From Dasypus novemcinctus (Eukaryota > Chordata > Mammalia > Cingulata > Dasypodidae): a DNA stretch of 64,000 bases. The notes under the pieces were generated by a model. It saw only the letters and a program-made list of their open reading frames with translations, did no database searches and was not told the DNA's origin. Shown in pieces: positions 1 to 12,737 of the stretch; the stretch's first letter is position 1; the number at the start of each line of letters is the position of its first letter. The position numbers and the translations under genes were made by a program. The stretch is taken from contig NC_080682.1 in NCBI RefSeq assembly GCF_030445035.2, positions 29,618,770 through 29,682,769 of the forward strand, given 5' to 3'.

Positions 1-760
1 TATCTGTGGCCACTTGCCATTTCATTTAAATTTTATGACTGACTCTTCCATTTCTGAAAAAATAAAAGACTGCTGGGATATTTATTCAGATTGTATTAAA
101 ACTGTAAATAGTTTTGGTTAGTGTTGACATCTTGGAAACATTAAGTCTTCCATTCCATGACCATGAGATACCTTTCTACTTTTTAGGTCTTTAATTTTAT
201 TCAGCAAGGTTGCTTTTTTTTTAAATTTTTTTCTCCTAGTAGATAAACCTTTTACATATTTATTTAAATTTATTCTTAGATATTTATCCTTTTAAATGTT
301 ATTTTAAAGGAATCATTTTATTGATTTCCCTTTTAGATTATTCATTGGTTGTGTACAAAAAGAGAATTGAGTTTTTTTATTGATATTTTACTTCACCACA
401 TTGCCAAATTTATTTATTAGTACTAGTAGTTTTCTTGTGGATTTTTTGGGATTTTCTAAAGTAGGGTCTTATGACAGTTTCACTTTTTCCTTTCAAATAT
501 TCCTGCTATTATTTCTTTTCTTGCCTAATTTCTCTGACTAAAACTTTTTAGCCAGTAATGAAAAAAGTGAGTACCCTTGTCTTGTTCCAGAGCTATGGAG
601 GAAAGCTTAGATGTGTGGTGTTGTGTGTGTGTGTGTGTATGATATAGATACATAGATAGATATGTATATGTGTATACATATACATACAGAGTTCCATTTA
701 CCATTCTATTTCTAGTTTTCTGAACACTTTTATAAAGAAAAGGTGCTGCTTCCACTATTC
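1..760 (-). mobile_element. Old LINE-1 fragment (ORF2 3' part), antisense
   Basis: Read on the - strand this stretch follows the reverse-transcriptase end of L1 ORF2. On the + strand the diagnostic complement is the phrase around 541-600 (a 'gccagtaatgaaaaaagtga' stretch followed by 'cttgtcttgttcc'), together with the 'ttttcttgtggattttttgg' stretch near 430. It is strongly diverged, with no open frame, so it is an ancient insertion. A GT-rich and ATAC-rich microsatellite lies inside it at about 615-690. The left edge runs off the window and the right edge is estimated. Confidence 0.7.
615..690. repeat. (GT)n / TATACA-rich microsatellite
   Basis: A run of about nine GT units is followed by irregular ATAG, TATATG and TATACA repeats. 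It is simple-sequence DNA within the old L1 fragment and has no coding meaning, although it gives a chance frame rich in Thr, His and Tyr on the - strand. Confidence 0.85.
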
Positions 761-1489
761 AGAGAAAGTTCTGAAGCTGGTAAGCCAGGACGAGCATCCT
801 GCATCAATTTTTCTGGCTTTCTCTGGTAGTACTGGTATAAATATGCCTACACTCCAATAGACACACTTGGGTTATTCCGACACCTCCAGAACCTGGGGCC
901 CCTACTGGGAATATGAGCTCAGGATGCTCCATGCTGAGGACGGAATGGGAAAAGAGCAAGTAAAGGCACAGCACAGTTTTCTTACTGATTTTAAATTACC
1001 TTTTTCTTTGATTTGGTGTTCACCCAGTTACTGCAACCCTTTCACTATTTTCCATTTCTTCTGATCTTGCAGTGTTTATCAGGGGGGATAGACCCCTGAG
1101 TACTCTCATTATGCCATATTCCTGCCATCACAGTCCAGTAAGACTTACTCTAAATTTTTAAACAGACATACATTATGCTAATTTGCATTTTTAAACTATT
1201 ATTCAACATTCTCTACTAAATCTTTTAAATCATATCTCATTAACAGTCTTTTAAAATCTTTTTTATGTTTTCCTATATTGTAAAGTATATTTAGATACCT
1301 TTTTAGGAATGCCTATATGTACTAGGTTTTCTATTTTCATGCATATCTGAAAACATCTCTTTTTTTTCTTTTAGAAAACAAAATTGCCCTGCTTAGAAGA
1401 TAGGTTCTCTTCAGAGCATAGTAGATCAAAATATAAAAGCCATCAACAATAATATGAAGGAGGAAAAGTGTACACACTATCTTAGTTTG

Positions 1490-2170
1490 TTAGTATCTGC
1501 CAATTTAAAGAACCAGAAATGGGTTGGCTTATTAAAATGGAAATTTTATTTATGCTAAAAGCTTAAAAATATGGAGTCGTGAGATGTCCAAATCAAGGTA
1601 CCATCAAAGAGGCTTTCTTAGTAAAGTCAGCTACTGTTCATCCTTTTTCCCTGCCACATGATAACATGTTAGCTGATCTCTGTCATGGTCCCTGCCTTCC
1701 CCTACAGGATCTAAAGTTTCCAGGAGTTCAGTTGTCTTCTGGGACTCCTTTCTCCATCTCAGATGCTCCATTTTTTCCTAAGTCCACCTGTAGGCTCTCA
1801 GGCACATGGATCCTCTCTTCAGCTTTGAGCTACTCCATGGGCCCAGGCCCTTGTGTACCTCTTTGTGCCTCTGAGCTCTGCTGATTCTAGACACTGGGAA
1901 ATCTCTCGACCTCTTAGGGTGTTTCTGTCTTTCTACAGCTATAGGTGATTCTCTACTTTCTCCTTTCTCTAACATGGCAGAATCCAAAATGTCAGCTTCC
2001 TTTTTCTGTGTATCTCCTTCTGTGTCTCTATATGTATAAAGCTCCAGAAAAAGGACAGAGTCCCAATCTGACTCATGTCTAACTGATGTAGTCCAGTCAA
2101 AATAGTCCCACACCCACAGGAATGGATTAGTGCAAGAAATTAATCATTTCCTTTTTGAGATTCCTAAAAT
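1490..2170 (-). mobile_element. MaLR-type LTR, antisense, old
   Basis: The left edge reads 'cttagtttgttag' and then 'ccagaaatgggttggctt'. This is the reverse complement of the 3' end of a mammalian ERVL-MaLR-type LTR; the same head recurs elsewhere in the window. The right edge, with 'cccacaggaatggattagtg', matches the start side of the family. The copy is long (about 680 bp) and decayed. Short open frames at 1579-1884 (+) and 1778-2113 (-) are chance frames. Confidence 0.6.
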
Positions 2171-3110
2171 ACTTTCGAACTGCCACACAGTTACTGTGTA
2201 TCTTCTTTCAAGTTTTATATGTACTTGATTTCATTAAAATATATTCTCCCTGATTATCCCATATTTATAATATCAAATAACACAAAAATGGAAAAATGTT
2301 AACTAGCTGTTTTTTTACAGAAAAACTTTGCTAAACCCTGATTTTAAAAAGTATATTTAATTGTTCACAAATCTATGGGTCAGCTATTTGGACTGACCTG
2401 AGGTGGAAAGTTTCTTCCATGCTCTATGTGATGTTTTCTAGACTTATTCAAAGTTTGGTCTCAGCTGAGATAGCTAAGGAAACTCTCCTTTGTTCTTTCA
2501 TCCTTAAGAAGACTATATAGGCTATCCCTTCTAGTGCAGAAGAATTCACAACAACATACACATCATATGTATTAAAGTGTTTAACAACATGAGTTTTCAT
2601 ATTACCCCTTTTATGCTTAGCCATATGGTGCTACAATAATCATTGTTGAACACTCATTTAAAAAATTATTTGTTCTTGTACAAATTTATCCCTCTGAATT
2701 CATGTTTTTATTTCCATGAAAAAATTGTCCAGTAATGTTTCTGTACAACCTAAAGTTTTTTTTTTTACTGTTTTACTTAAATTTCAAATAAACAATTTTG
2801 GTTTCTAGAAAGATTTCAAAAAAGGTATGAGGAATATCATGATTTCAATTTTAGGACATAAAATATATGTCATCAACTTCTTTAGGTATCTTTCTCAATT
2901 TACAAGTTTATAGTGTGGGGGAAGATTTATTAAAAAGTAGCATTTTCAAATAAAGTAACAAAATTGGCATTACTCTGAGGACATGAGTCCATTAAAAGAA
3001 AGTGGTGTCATAAGCCTATTTACAAATGCAAGACGAGATTGAAAAGTAGATTTCAATTAAAGCTACATGTGAGTTAAATACATGAAGCAAAAATTTGTTA
3101 GTCAAGCATC
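2171..3110. other. Intergenic DNA, nothing recognised
   Basis: This is AT-rich sequence downstream (3') of the OR10AG1-like pseudogene. I see no coding similarity, tRNA-like promoter or familiar repeat phrase in it. Confidence 0.5.
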
Positions 3111-4099
3111 TCAGAATGGTAATGATTTGGAAAGGAATTTTCTCAATGCCTCTGTCACATCTTTTTTCCCCAGACTATATATCATAGGATTAAACATTGG
3201 GGTCAAAACAGTGTGGAAAATAGAGCAGCTTATCTGTTCCTTCAGATTGATTTGATTTTGGTTTTAAATAGGTGATAGTAGCTGATCCATAGAATAAAAT
3301 TACAACTATGAAGTGAGAAGAGCAGGTGGAAAGGCTTTTTGGTCTGTCCTGTGTTTGATGACAACTTCAGGATGGTTGAGATAATTCTGCTCTAAGACCC
3401 AAGGATCAAGAGAAAGAGAACAGTGACAAACAATACAGCAAATATATAGATTACCATTTCATTCACAAAAATGTCCCCACAGGCCAATTTGAGAATGGGG
3501 GGGTATGTCACAGAAGAAGTGGTTGACTTTGTGAGATGCACAAAAGGGCAGAGAGAAAATCTGGCATGTCTGCCTTATTTTGACTGGAATTCTACTGATC
3601 CATGAGCCAGCCATCAGCTGGATGTACATCTTTTGACTCATGACTAGAGGATAGCTCAGTGGGTTACAAATGGTCACATAGTGGTCATAGGCCACCACTG
3701 CCAGAAGAAAGCTCTCTGTGGCTCCCAACATACCAACTAAAGGTTGAAGCACATTTGTGTGCACAGGCAGAAAAAGAAAAATTGCCTTTCTGTGTCCAAA
3801 TATCCATGAGCATTCTAGAAACGGTAACAGACACATAACATATTTCTAGAAAGGAAAGTTGCTGAGGAAAAAAAATGCATGGGGGTCTGAAGTGTGGAAA
3901 TTACTCTTGCTATTAGAATTATAATGCCACTGCCTACCAGGATAATCATATAGATGACCAAGAATACTCCAAAAAGAAACCAGTTGATATTGGAAATATC
4001 AGAAAAGCCCAAGAGAACAAATTCCTTCATGGTACTGAGATTTAATTCTGTAATTTTCCATTCATTTTCTATCCGTGTATTTACATTTCTTGACTGCAT
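3111..4099 (-). pseudogene. OR10AG1-like olfactory receptor pseudogene (copy 1)
   Basis: This is a broken single-exon odorant GPCR. Reading on the - strand, the N-terminus contains 'MKEFVLLGFSDISN' (Met at 4030; an upstream in-frame Met lies at 4099). TM1 follows, with a GSG where most ORs have GN, and then the 'LQTPMHFF' motif. The second part shows the receptor signature as 'VVAYDHYVTICNPLSYPLVM' (DRY changed to DHY), then 'HFFCDIPP', and it ends 'PMFNPMIYSLGKKDVTEALR'. The usual SLRNK is here SLGKK. The stop codon is at 3111-3113. The frame shifts near 3840, between TM2 and TM3, and again in the 3250-3470 part, so no single frame spans seven helices. The wording is closest to human OR10AG1 as I remember it. 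An inactive product is inferred. Confidence 0.85.
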
Positions 4100-5620
4100 T
4101 TTCCTCTTTTATAATTTGATTAGGCCATTAGCATTGGACTTATAATTTCTCAGTTTCTCTCTGACACCTGGTTTCTTTGATTCTGAGAGATTTGATGTGA
4201 AGCCAGGAGCAATGGAGTCATCTGTAGATAAAATCAATTTAATCAATTAAATGAACATAATAGATTTGTAATACTTGATTTGCATTCTAATCATACTAAC
4301 AAGATCCATAACTGTATGTTTTTATTCATTTTATAGTGTGAGTAAGGAAATATCATGGCATATTTTCTTCCAGTCAAATACAGAATAATGATCCATTTCC
4401 TTGCCCCCTCCTTTTTTATTACCCCATGATTTGCTCATTCAGCCTCCCCTGTTAGAAAGTAATCTCTGTATTTCAAATACTGCTCATCCTTTAAATCTTA
4501 ACTACATCCATGAAACTTTTTGTATAACTTTTGCTTTAATTTATATAGAATTTTAATCATTCTTACCATATATTCAATTAGAACACTGTTTCTCCTTTCA
4601 TTGTTGCTAAGGAATAAAGGTTCAACATTTTTGCTTTGTGCATGTCTCATCTTTTAAATTAAAATATAAGCCATTGAAACCAGGTATTCCTTTACAAAGC
4701 TTTCCTTATCACCATCATTGATATGGTAACTATTATATTTAACATTTATTAATCTATACCTGAAAACATTTATCCAACACATTTATTTTATATTATTCAA
4801 TTTTTAAAATATTGTACTCTTTGCTGGGTTAGAATCAAAGTTTCATATTAAAATAACTTCTAATAACTACCTCTGACAATCTTTTCCTACATTCTCACCA
4901 CAATAAACCTAGAGTCTTTTTTAAAGACAATCATTTAGTTTTCTGACCATGAGCAAGAACATCTAAGTAATGTTCCAAAAAATACACATATTGCTATGTT
5001 TTAAATTAGTAACCACAAATAGCAATCAGGTAATTATTTCTGCTTAAAGATCCTGTCAAATTTCCTTAATATATTTGCTCTAATTGTTCTCCAAATTTTT
5101 AACACAACTATGTAAAACAGTATTATCTCTCCTCAGAATTGTTTCCCACCCATATCACCCATGCCATACTACCTGCTATTTGTATTAACTAATTATGTTA
5201 TTTTATTGCTTGAGAAAAGCAAACACTAATTCAATACAGTCTCATTAACCAATTTCTCATCTACATTTATAATAATAAACTTCATTTTGCTTATCTTCCT
5301 GTTGAATTTGGATGAAGTTTTCTATTAAATATTTCTCAAAATAGTCTCACCTAGTCTTATTCTATAACAATATATCCTCTGCTCAAGTCAAACAATCTGA
5401 GTGATTTATCCCTTCCACCCAATATCATTCTATCAACCTTTCATATGTGCTGTACCATAATCCTGTCATTAGAGTGAGGTAAACTGGTGGAGATTGATTT
5501 GTATGATTTGACATTTTAAGTGACCAAATTTCAAGCTCTTGGAAATTGGTAAAAGCCACACTGCACATGGCATATAACTCACTGTTCCTGAAGCTTTAAA
5601 ATGTGCTGCTGCTTCATCTT
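4100..5620. other. AT-rich sequence upstream of the OR10AG1-like pseudogene
   Basis: No gene or recognisable repeat is seen. It would hold the 5' untranslated exon and promoter of the ancestral receptor, but I cannot point to a specific element. Confidence 0.4.
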
Positions 5621-5624
5621 CAGT

Positions 5625-6350
5625 GCTAACTCCTAGTTCAATCTATCTTCTCAGTCCTGGGATTACTGTAATAGCCTCACCCCACCACAGTTGATTCTGC
5701 TCAGAAAACATAGTGTGAGCATTTAAAAGGTGAAAATCCCATCATTTTGTTGCTCTGTTGAAAATATCTTCAATTCCTAATGTATGAAATAAAGTTCAAA
5801 TTCCTTGTCATGAGTCATGAACTGCTGTATAATTTGGCCTTTGTCTATTATTTTATCCTCAACTGCTAATACTCTCTGCTCATGTTTTACCCATACATTC
5901 AGTTCTTTAGACTTCTGTTCACCTCATGGTCTACAACTGTCCTTGCAGAGAAAACAGAGTTGTTGAGCCCAGAGGAACCCAGGAAGTCTGAACTCTCACA
6001 GATGTCAGCAGCCATCTTGCTCCAATATATAAAAATAGACTTTTGTGAGGGAAGTAACTTATGCTTTATGATCTGGTATCTGTAAGCCCCTTCCCCAAAT
6101 AAATACCCTTTATAAAAACCAACCGATTTATGGTATTTTGCCTCAGCACCCCTTTGGCTGACTAATACAGCTTCCAAGAAGGTACAGTGCAAATGCTTTA
6201 ACATTTTTTTTTTGTCTAAAATGTTTTTCACATGACTAATCTTTCTATTTAGGACTTAGATCAGATGTCACTTTCTCAGGGAGTCCTTGCAAGTTTTATG
6301 GTATAGATAATATTAGCACCATTGAATTATATCAGTGCCAAATTATTGGA
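5625..6350. repeat. Ancient mammal-wide interspersed repeat split by an LTR insertion
   Basis: The left part (5625-5930) carries phrases of a widespread mammalian repeat: 'gttgctctgttgaaaatatc', then 'aaataaagttcaaattcctt', then 'ataatttggcctttg'. The right part (about 6235-6350) resumes with 'tcagatgtcactttctcagg', which follows in the consensus I remember. The LTR at about 5935-6169 sits between the two halves. I cannot name the family with certainty. Confidence 0.4.
5935..6169 (+). mobile_element. ERVL/MaLR-type LTR 3' part, sense
   Basis: The segment contains 'agcagccatcttgctccaat', 'gtgagggaagtaacttatgc', a polyadenylation-type 'ccaaataaatacc' and a terminus 'ggctgactaataca'. It ends in CA as LTRs do. 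A close relative is at 19440-19937, and the reverse complement of the same terminus begins the element at 10597. Only the 3' half is present, so this is an old truncated solo LTR. Confidence 0.65.
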
Positions 6351-8000
6351 TACTGAGCACTTTCTCCAATCAAAATATACTTACAATTTCAAGTGTTTGA
6401 CATTATTTAATGAATCTTGGTGCTCAAATTAAAAAATAGTTCTGAATTGAAATAGAATATCAAAATATTGATAGTATATACTTACCTTATTCAGGTTTTT
6501 TGAAATTGCTACTTTCTCTCTAATGAAGTTTTTACATTTTTTAATCTAAATTATTTAAGATCTATTCCCATTTGCTTTTAAATTAGCAAGTGTTCTCTAT
6601 AGAGGAGGCAATCACTTCTTCCCTGTGGGGATTTCTCTTCTCCCTCCTCACACCAAAATTGTTAGCTAAATGCTCCTGTTTATAATTAACGTTGTGCTTT
6701 TCTAAATAACTCTTTCATAATACATCAGACATTCTCTGCAATCTCTCACTGGAATATAAATTTGTGTAATTTTCATTACTCAAATACATTCAAAATTCAT
6801 GTCCTAGAAGACAAACTCTTAATTGCTGGTATTGCCTATAGGAAAATGTTTCAGCTATTGTTTTCTTCTTTTTTCTACTCTATCTCCTATGATTCTTCTG
6901 AATATACTTTTTTAGCAAATCCTAGCTCTTTTTAATATCATCTGAATATACTTTGTATATTTTCTCATATTTGGGATGTAATAATTTGCTTTGTAGGGGT
7001 AGGAATTTGCTGACCTGGGGTAGTATTTTGAAGACAAAGGCAATTTTGGCTTTTGAGAAATTGAAGATTATCTTATTCATGTTATGATATCTTCTCAGAT
7101 ACTATGGGTATCCCTGCATAGACAAAACTCACTTATCAGTAAATATTATGATTTAACTAAAATTTAAAATTTAGTTAAAAATTTAACTAAAAACATTTCA
7201 TATCAAATAAAAATGAAAATTTCCCCTCCCACAGCGTCACATTAAATAATTTAACATTTCCCAATTTTAGTTTCCATTCATGCACTTCTTGGGGAGGACT
7301 ATTCCAATCATGAACCTCAAGTTTCAGTCCAATATGATCACCTTACTTTAGATTAAGTTTAGCTTCGATTTTATTTTCTTCCCTCCTCCCTACGTTTGTA
7401 ACAGATCAAGTTTTCTCATTGGATTCCTGCTTGCCTTCCTCATACCAGGGGAATACTTGTCAATTTTTTATCCTTAGCATTTTTCATTAGCCAGGAGGTG
7501 GTAGGTGTTCTATCTCAATTCTTTTCCTACGCTTACATTTGGAGATAGTAGTTAGTCACCTTTCACTGATTTCCACTGGATGGAACATAGCATACCCATC
7601 CCCAACTTTCCTGCCAGGAAGGTAGAGTTAGACACTAATTAACAAAATAAGAATTTTGTATTTTCTGATGCCAAATAATGTGCCTTTTCACAAATTAGTT
7701 TCAAGGCTAATACTTACTCTTAAAGAGGGCAAACTTTTCTATATAATGCTTATTGGCAAATGGTTTTCTTTTTCTCAGAAAGGGGTAGTATATAATTTAG
7801 TAGTAAGCAATAGAATCTGAAGTTGACTACATGGATTCCAATTAGATTCTATTAATGCTACCCACTGACTGAGTACCTCATGTAAATAAACTCTTCAAAA
7901 CTTTCCTCTTTTGTATAAAAGGGTATCAATTTCAATAGGATTGAATGGATTATACACTGAGGAAGCACCTAAGGTAATGCCAGTTAAGTAATAAGCATTT
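6351..8000. other. AT-rich intergenic DNA, nothing recognised
   Basis: There are no coding frames of note. A near-perfect A/T palindrome at about 7151-7180 is the only local structure I noticed. Confidence 0.4.
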
Positions 8001-8385
8001 TATAAGCACATTTATTGTTCCTTCCAAAATCAAGGAGCTGTTAAAGGGATGTTTTCTCCTAGAAAATGGTGGCATTCTGGGGCTGGATCCTTAACTTTTT
8101 ATGTCTATGGCAATGCACATAGCAGCCTCTCTTGGCTTCTCCATTCCATTAACTTCCAGCTTCTGGCTGCTTACTGTGTGACCTTCTCTCTTTGTGTGAC
8201 CTTTCCTAGAAAGCCTGCTGTTAAGGGATTGAGACTCATCCTGATTCATCTGGGCCACACCTGTAACAGAAGTTACCTCATTAAATGGTCATATTTACAA
8301 GAATTCACACACACACAAGGATTAAGTTTAACAATGCATTTTTCTGGGGGTACTTATCTCTAAATTACCCCAGTATATATAATAA
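8000..8385 (-). mobile_element. MaLR-type LTR fragment, antisense
   Basis: The segment shows the same antisense MaLR phrases as the LTR at 12295-12737: 'gcattctggggctggatcct', 'gtctatggcaatgcacatag' and the right side 'aggattaagtttaacaatgc' followed by 'ttctgggggtac'. It is diverged and its left edge is poorly defined. Confidence 0.55.
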
Positions 8386-8808
8386 AAATATATACTATGG
8401 TAGAAGCAAACTCTATATTTTCTCCATGACTTTTCTGTATAGTTAAATACAACTAATAAAAAAAATTAAACAAAATACACATATATATCTAAACTCCACC
8501 ATCACCCCACTGCCAAGGCTAAAATATGACTCTTAATTTTGTGTATAGTATTTTGCAACATATATATTACTTAATATATAATAAAATATTAGAAAAGATT
8601 TTGTATAAATGCTGGATACTTTATATAGTCATATTGTGGATATCAAAATATCACCTATGTAAATTCAAACTTTGTTTTCATGGTTATAAAGGAGTTCCAC
8701 CTGAGGATGATAAATAGTATTGACGTATAATTTTCTTGAATTCATGTTTACTTTTTGTTTACATTTAATCACCCTGGAACTAATCTTGGTATAAGAAATA
8801 TAAAAGAG

Positions 8809-9241
8809 GGTGGCGGACTTGACCCAATGGTTAGGGCGTCGTCTATCACATGGGAGGTCCTCCGTTCAAACCCTGCGCCTCCTTGACCCATGTGGAGCTG
8901 GCCCATGTGCAGTGCTGATGTGCCCAAGGAGTACCCTGCCACGCAGGTGTGTCCCCCGCGTAGGGGAGCCCCACGCACAAGGAGTGTGCCCCGTAAGGAA
9001 CGAAAGAAAGTACAGCCTGCCCAGGAATGGTGCCGCACACACGGAGAGCTGACACAACAAGATGACACAACAATAAGTAAAACACAGATTCACGTGCCGC
9101 TGACAACAACAGAACTGTACAGAGAAGACACAACAAATAGACACAGAGAACAGACAACTGGGGTCGGGTTGTATGGGGTGGGGTGGGGGGGAGGGGAGAG
9201 AAATAAATAAATAAATATTTAAAAAGTAAAAATAATAAAAA
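8809..9241 (+). mobile_element. DAS-type tRNA-related SINE, full length
   Basis: It begins 'ggtggcggacttgacccaat'. The tRNA-like head contains an A-box-like 'tggttagggcgtcg' and a B-box-like 'ccgttcaaacc', which would be an internal RNA polymerase III promoter. The body includes 'gagctggcccatgtgcagtg' and 'acacggagagctgacacaac', then a G-rich stretch and an A-rich tail. Direct repeats of 16 bases flank it at 8793-8808 and 9242-9257 (AAGAAATAYAAAAGAG, one mismatch), the mark of L1-driven retroposition. Many CpG sites survive, so it is fairly young. It is typical of armadillo, as far as I know. Overlapping frames on both strands are not genes. Confidence 0.9.
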
Positions 9242-9259
9242 AAGAAATACAAAAGAGTT

Positions 9260-10590
9260 GAAATATTCTTTTTTCTTATGATTTGCACAAACATTGGGAA
9301 TTGAATACTCTTTTTTCCCTATTCTTATTTTCTGTCTATTTTAATACAAAACATGGTTTTAATATATTTAATTTACTTCATTTAGTTTCTCTTAAATCAT
9401 ATGATCAAATAGTACCCCTGATGAAATTTTAAAATATATTCTCTTGTCTTTGCCCTCATTCCCAGTTTTCCAGACCAAATTAAGGATCGTTTTTATCTAG
9501 TCATCCGGAAGTTAGTAAGAACATTTTCATTGGGATTGAACAACAATTAGACTTTTGAAAGAATTATCATTTGTTTGCTTTCTAAATATTCAGGTAAACA
9601 GTAAACTTTTGTGCTTTACCTCCACTGGTTTTGATTCATTTTTCCAGGTTACTATGATTTATTGGATAAGGAATATAAAGAATCTAGGAGCTGGGGGGAA
9701 GGTGGAGAAAATAAAGAAATATGCTTGTTTGTGCTTAAAGTGCTGTGAATAATCCAGTTGAAAGTGCATATTTATGATGTGATGACAAAGCCATAGAGCC
9801 TGCCTCCTCAGAGGCATCTTGGGACACTGAACAGACAGCAAGAGGTAGTAAGAATCTGAAGGAAATGAACTGGGCAGCTCTATATGTTTTCAAACTGATG
9901 GCTGGCACTAGTAGGACACAGCCCTGAATATAAAGGTGTCTGTGAGGGCACTGAATCCTAGTAGATGCGATATGATTGCAGGGCATTCTTCTGACCAGAT
10001 ACAGAGATGCTTTGTAAAACTGACAGAATCAGATACTTGGTTCTCAGAGGCAATTGAGAAAAAAAAGTAACCATGGAGGCCCAAAAAATTGAGCAGTACA
10101 ACCAGAAGGAGGAGGAAGCCAGGAAATAAAATAAAAAGTTTATGAGAGATATAATTAGATAGAAAAAAAATGGAGAAATAGTCTTATCTTGAAAAAAATT
10201 AAGCTATTTTTTAGGGTTTCACAAATCAAATTTTTAATTGTCCTTGCTATTCAAGGACTGATACTCCTAATGGCATTGTCTGGGTGAATTAAGTTTGAAC
10301 AAGTACCTTTACTTTTAAATTCTTCCATTGGGGGAAAATGACTTTTTCCATAATTTTCGTTCTGTTGATTTTTAATGCATTGTTATTGTCATTATTATTA
10401 ATAATTAAACATTAGATTTTAGAAAGAGCACCTCATCTGGTTTTGGGTGAAAATGTTAGAGCATTGCTAAGAAAGAAATTTCCAGACCAATTGTGGTAGA
10501 TGAGGATGTAGTGCTAAAGTTTTGCTGTTAAGATGCCACTAGTACTTTGGGGTAATTTAGAGAAAAATCTTCTAATTTCATTTAAGAGTG
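9260..10590. other. Intergenic DNA, nothing recognised
   Basis: No familiar repeat or coding similarity is seen between the SINE and the MaLR provirus. Confidence 0.4.
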
Positions 10591-10596
10591 GCTGCT

Positions 10597-12737
10597 TGTA
10601 TTAGTCAGGTAAAGGAGTGCTGATGCAAAATACCAGCAATTGGTTGGTTTTTATAAAGGGTATTTATTTGGGGTAGGAGCTTACACACACCAGACCATAA
10701 AGCATACTGAATTTCAGCTTCCTACTGTCTCTCTCTGTCTGAGTTTCATTCTGTTAAAAAAGGTGTCTTGTAGTAGGGATAAGCCCCTTCCTGACTGAGC
10801 TTGGCCACACTTGAACTGAATTACTTCCTAAAAAGCTCCTATTGCAATGATTTCATAACCACAGGAATGGAATAAGTTTAAGAACATGTTTTTCAGAGGT
10901 ATATCACTCCAAACACTCCACCATCCATACCCCAAAAAAAGATACTTTCTTTCTAGATGCAAAATATATCCATCCATTACAATATCAGAAAAGGCTTAAG
11001 TCATTTCTGTAACAATGCTAACAGAGTCTTATCAAAGGTGATTATGAGTGTGGTCTCTCCTACAGTGTAATTCCCCTCTATCTGTGGACCTGTGAACCTA
11101 AAGAATAAGTTATCTGCTTCCAATATGCAAGGGATGGACAAATATGGTGTAGAAATTCCTATTCCAGAAGGCATAAATTGGAAGGAAAACAGGGGTCCTG
11201 GTCCCAAACTATTAAAAAAAAAACTCACAGGGCAAATTCTATTAGATTTCAAGGTTTGAGAGTCATCTAAAGATGATGTTTTGTCCTACAGTTCTGATGG
11301 AGCAGCAGTTCCACCCCTTCCAAGGGTTTTCACAGTGACCTTGATTGCCACAACCCTGGCGGCACAAGCCTTACACTCCCAAAGCATTGGAGTGGTAGCC
11401 AGACTTTCCCTGAATTCCTGAGAACAAGCCCCACAAGCACTGGCCATTAGGGTGATCAGCAATCCCCCTGAAAAACAGGATAGAAAGCCCATCCCTTCCA
11501 AGCACTGAGGTGGACCCATTTTTCCATACATAGGTGTGGGCCCTTCTTGACCCAAGGAGATATCTTTGTTCAGAAACTCAGCTTCCATCGTTCTTCCCTT
11601 GAAGTGATTCTTCCTTCAATCTGTCTCTTCTCTGTCCCTTTAATTCAAGGCTAGCAGTGCTTCTACTCATACCTTGTTGATTTGGCATGTGGTTCACAAG
11701 GCTCCAAATGATCCAAGAGAAGGACTTTCCAGAGACCACTCCAGCATAACTGCTTGCCAGTCCTGACTTCCTTGAAATTGCTGACTGGTTCTATATTCAA
11801 TTAAAACCTCACATGGGGCCCTATTCTGGATAGCTCAGAATTTTCCAAACCTTTCCTTTCTGTTGTCTTTGTGCCCAGAGGTTCCGTTCTCAGTATACTG
11901 TAAGCAACAAGGAGAAATCAAGCTAAACATTTAGCTTGGAAAACTTCTCAGCTAATTATTTAAGTTCATTGATTTCAAGTTCAATTTTTCATCTCACATC
12001 AGAACTCATTTCACAAGTTCTCTGCCATATTAAAACAAGGATTGCTTTTCCTCCAGTTTCCAAGAACACATTCATCATTTCCTTCTAAGGCCTTGTTGGC
12101 ATCCATATTTCTACCAGCATTCTGTTCATGACAAATTACGTCTTGTCTAAGATGATGAAAACTTTCTGTAGAGTTCTCATTCATTGTTAAGCCTTCACAG
12201 ATCTTCTATCCTCTAACCAATACCTAATTCAAAAGCCATTTCCACAGTTATAATATTCATAATAGCAGCACCCCACGCTCCCATTACCAAAATCTGTTTT
12301 AGTTCCCTTGCTGCTCAGGCAAATATCTTGAAATATCTTGGTCTTAACAATGGGAATTTATTCACTCACATTTTGAGGATAGGAAAAAGTCCAAAAAAAA
12401 GCCCCATAAAATTTCTGGGGCTGGCAGCTGGTGATCCTTGATCCTTAGTTCCTCTTTCACATGACAATGCATATGGGGGCAACTTCTGACCTTTCCATTT
12501 TCTTTGGGGTTGCATTGAATTTCAGTTTCTGATTTCTTTCTGTGACACTTTTTTTCTGAGTTTCATTTTATTTATAAAGTACTCCCAGAATAGGATTAAA
12601 CTCCTTCCTGACTGAGGTTAGTCACACCTTAACTGAACTAACCTCCTCAAAATGTACTAATTATAATGGTTTCATACCTAGAGGAACGGGTTCAATTTAA
12701 CATGTCTTTCTGGGATTCATCACTCCAAACCACCACA
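10597..12737 (-). mobile_element. MaLR (ERVL-MaLR) provirus fossil, antisense
   Basis: This is an LTR-internal-LTR arrangement on the - strand. The 3' LTR is at about 10597-10922 (starting 'tgtattagtcaggtaaagga' on +). The internal region is about 10923-12294. The 5' LTR is at 12295-12737 and ends 'caaaccaccaca' on +, so it opens with TGTGGTGGTTTGG in sense. Internal phrases such as 'ttggaaaacttctcagctaa', 'tctgccatattaaaacaagg' and 'ttttcctccagtttccaaga' match the THE1/MST/MLT1 internal region as I remember it. The element is non-coding by family habit and broken here. It is old: the LTRs are heavily diverged and the 3' one is shortened. No clear target duplication was seen. Confidence 0.7.

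Noticed and set aside
7151-7180. A/T palindrome as a possible regulatory hairpin
   Set aside because: It is only A/T, short, and in very AT-rich DNA where such palindromes are common.
8769-9294. Five overlapping frames of 80-142 codons
   Set aside because: They are frames in a SINE with clear target duplications. Similar frames appear in the other SINE copies at 27000, 44400 and 45300.
11001-11588. - strand frames of 83 and 100 codons as small genes
   Set aside because: They lie in the internal region of the MaLR fossil between its two LTRs.
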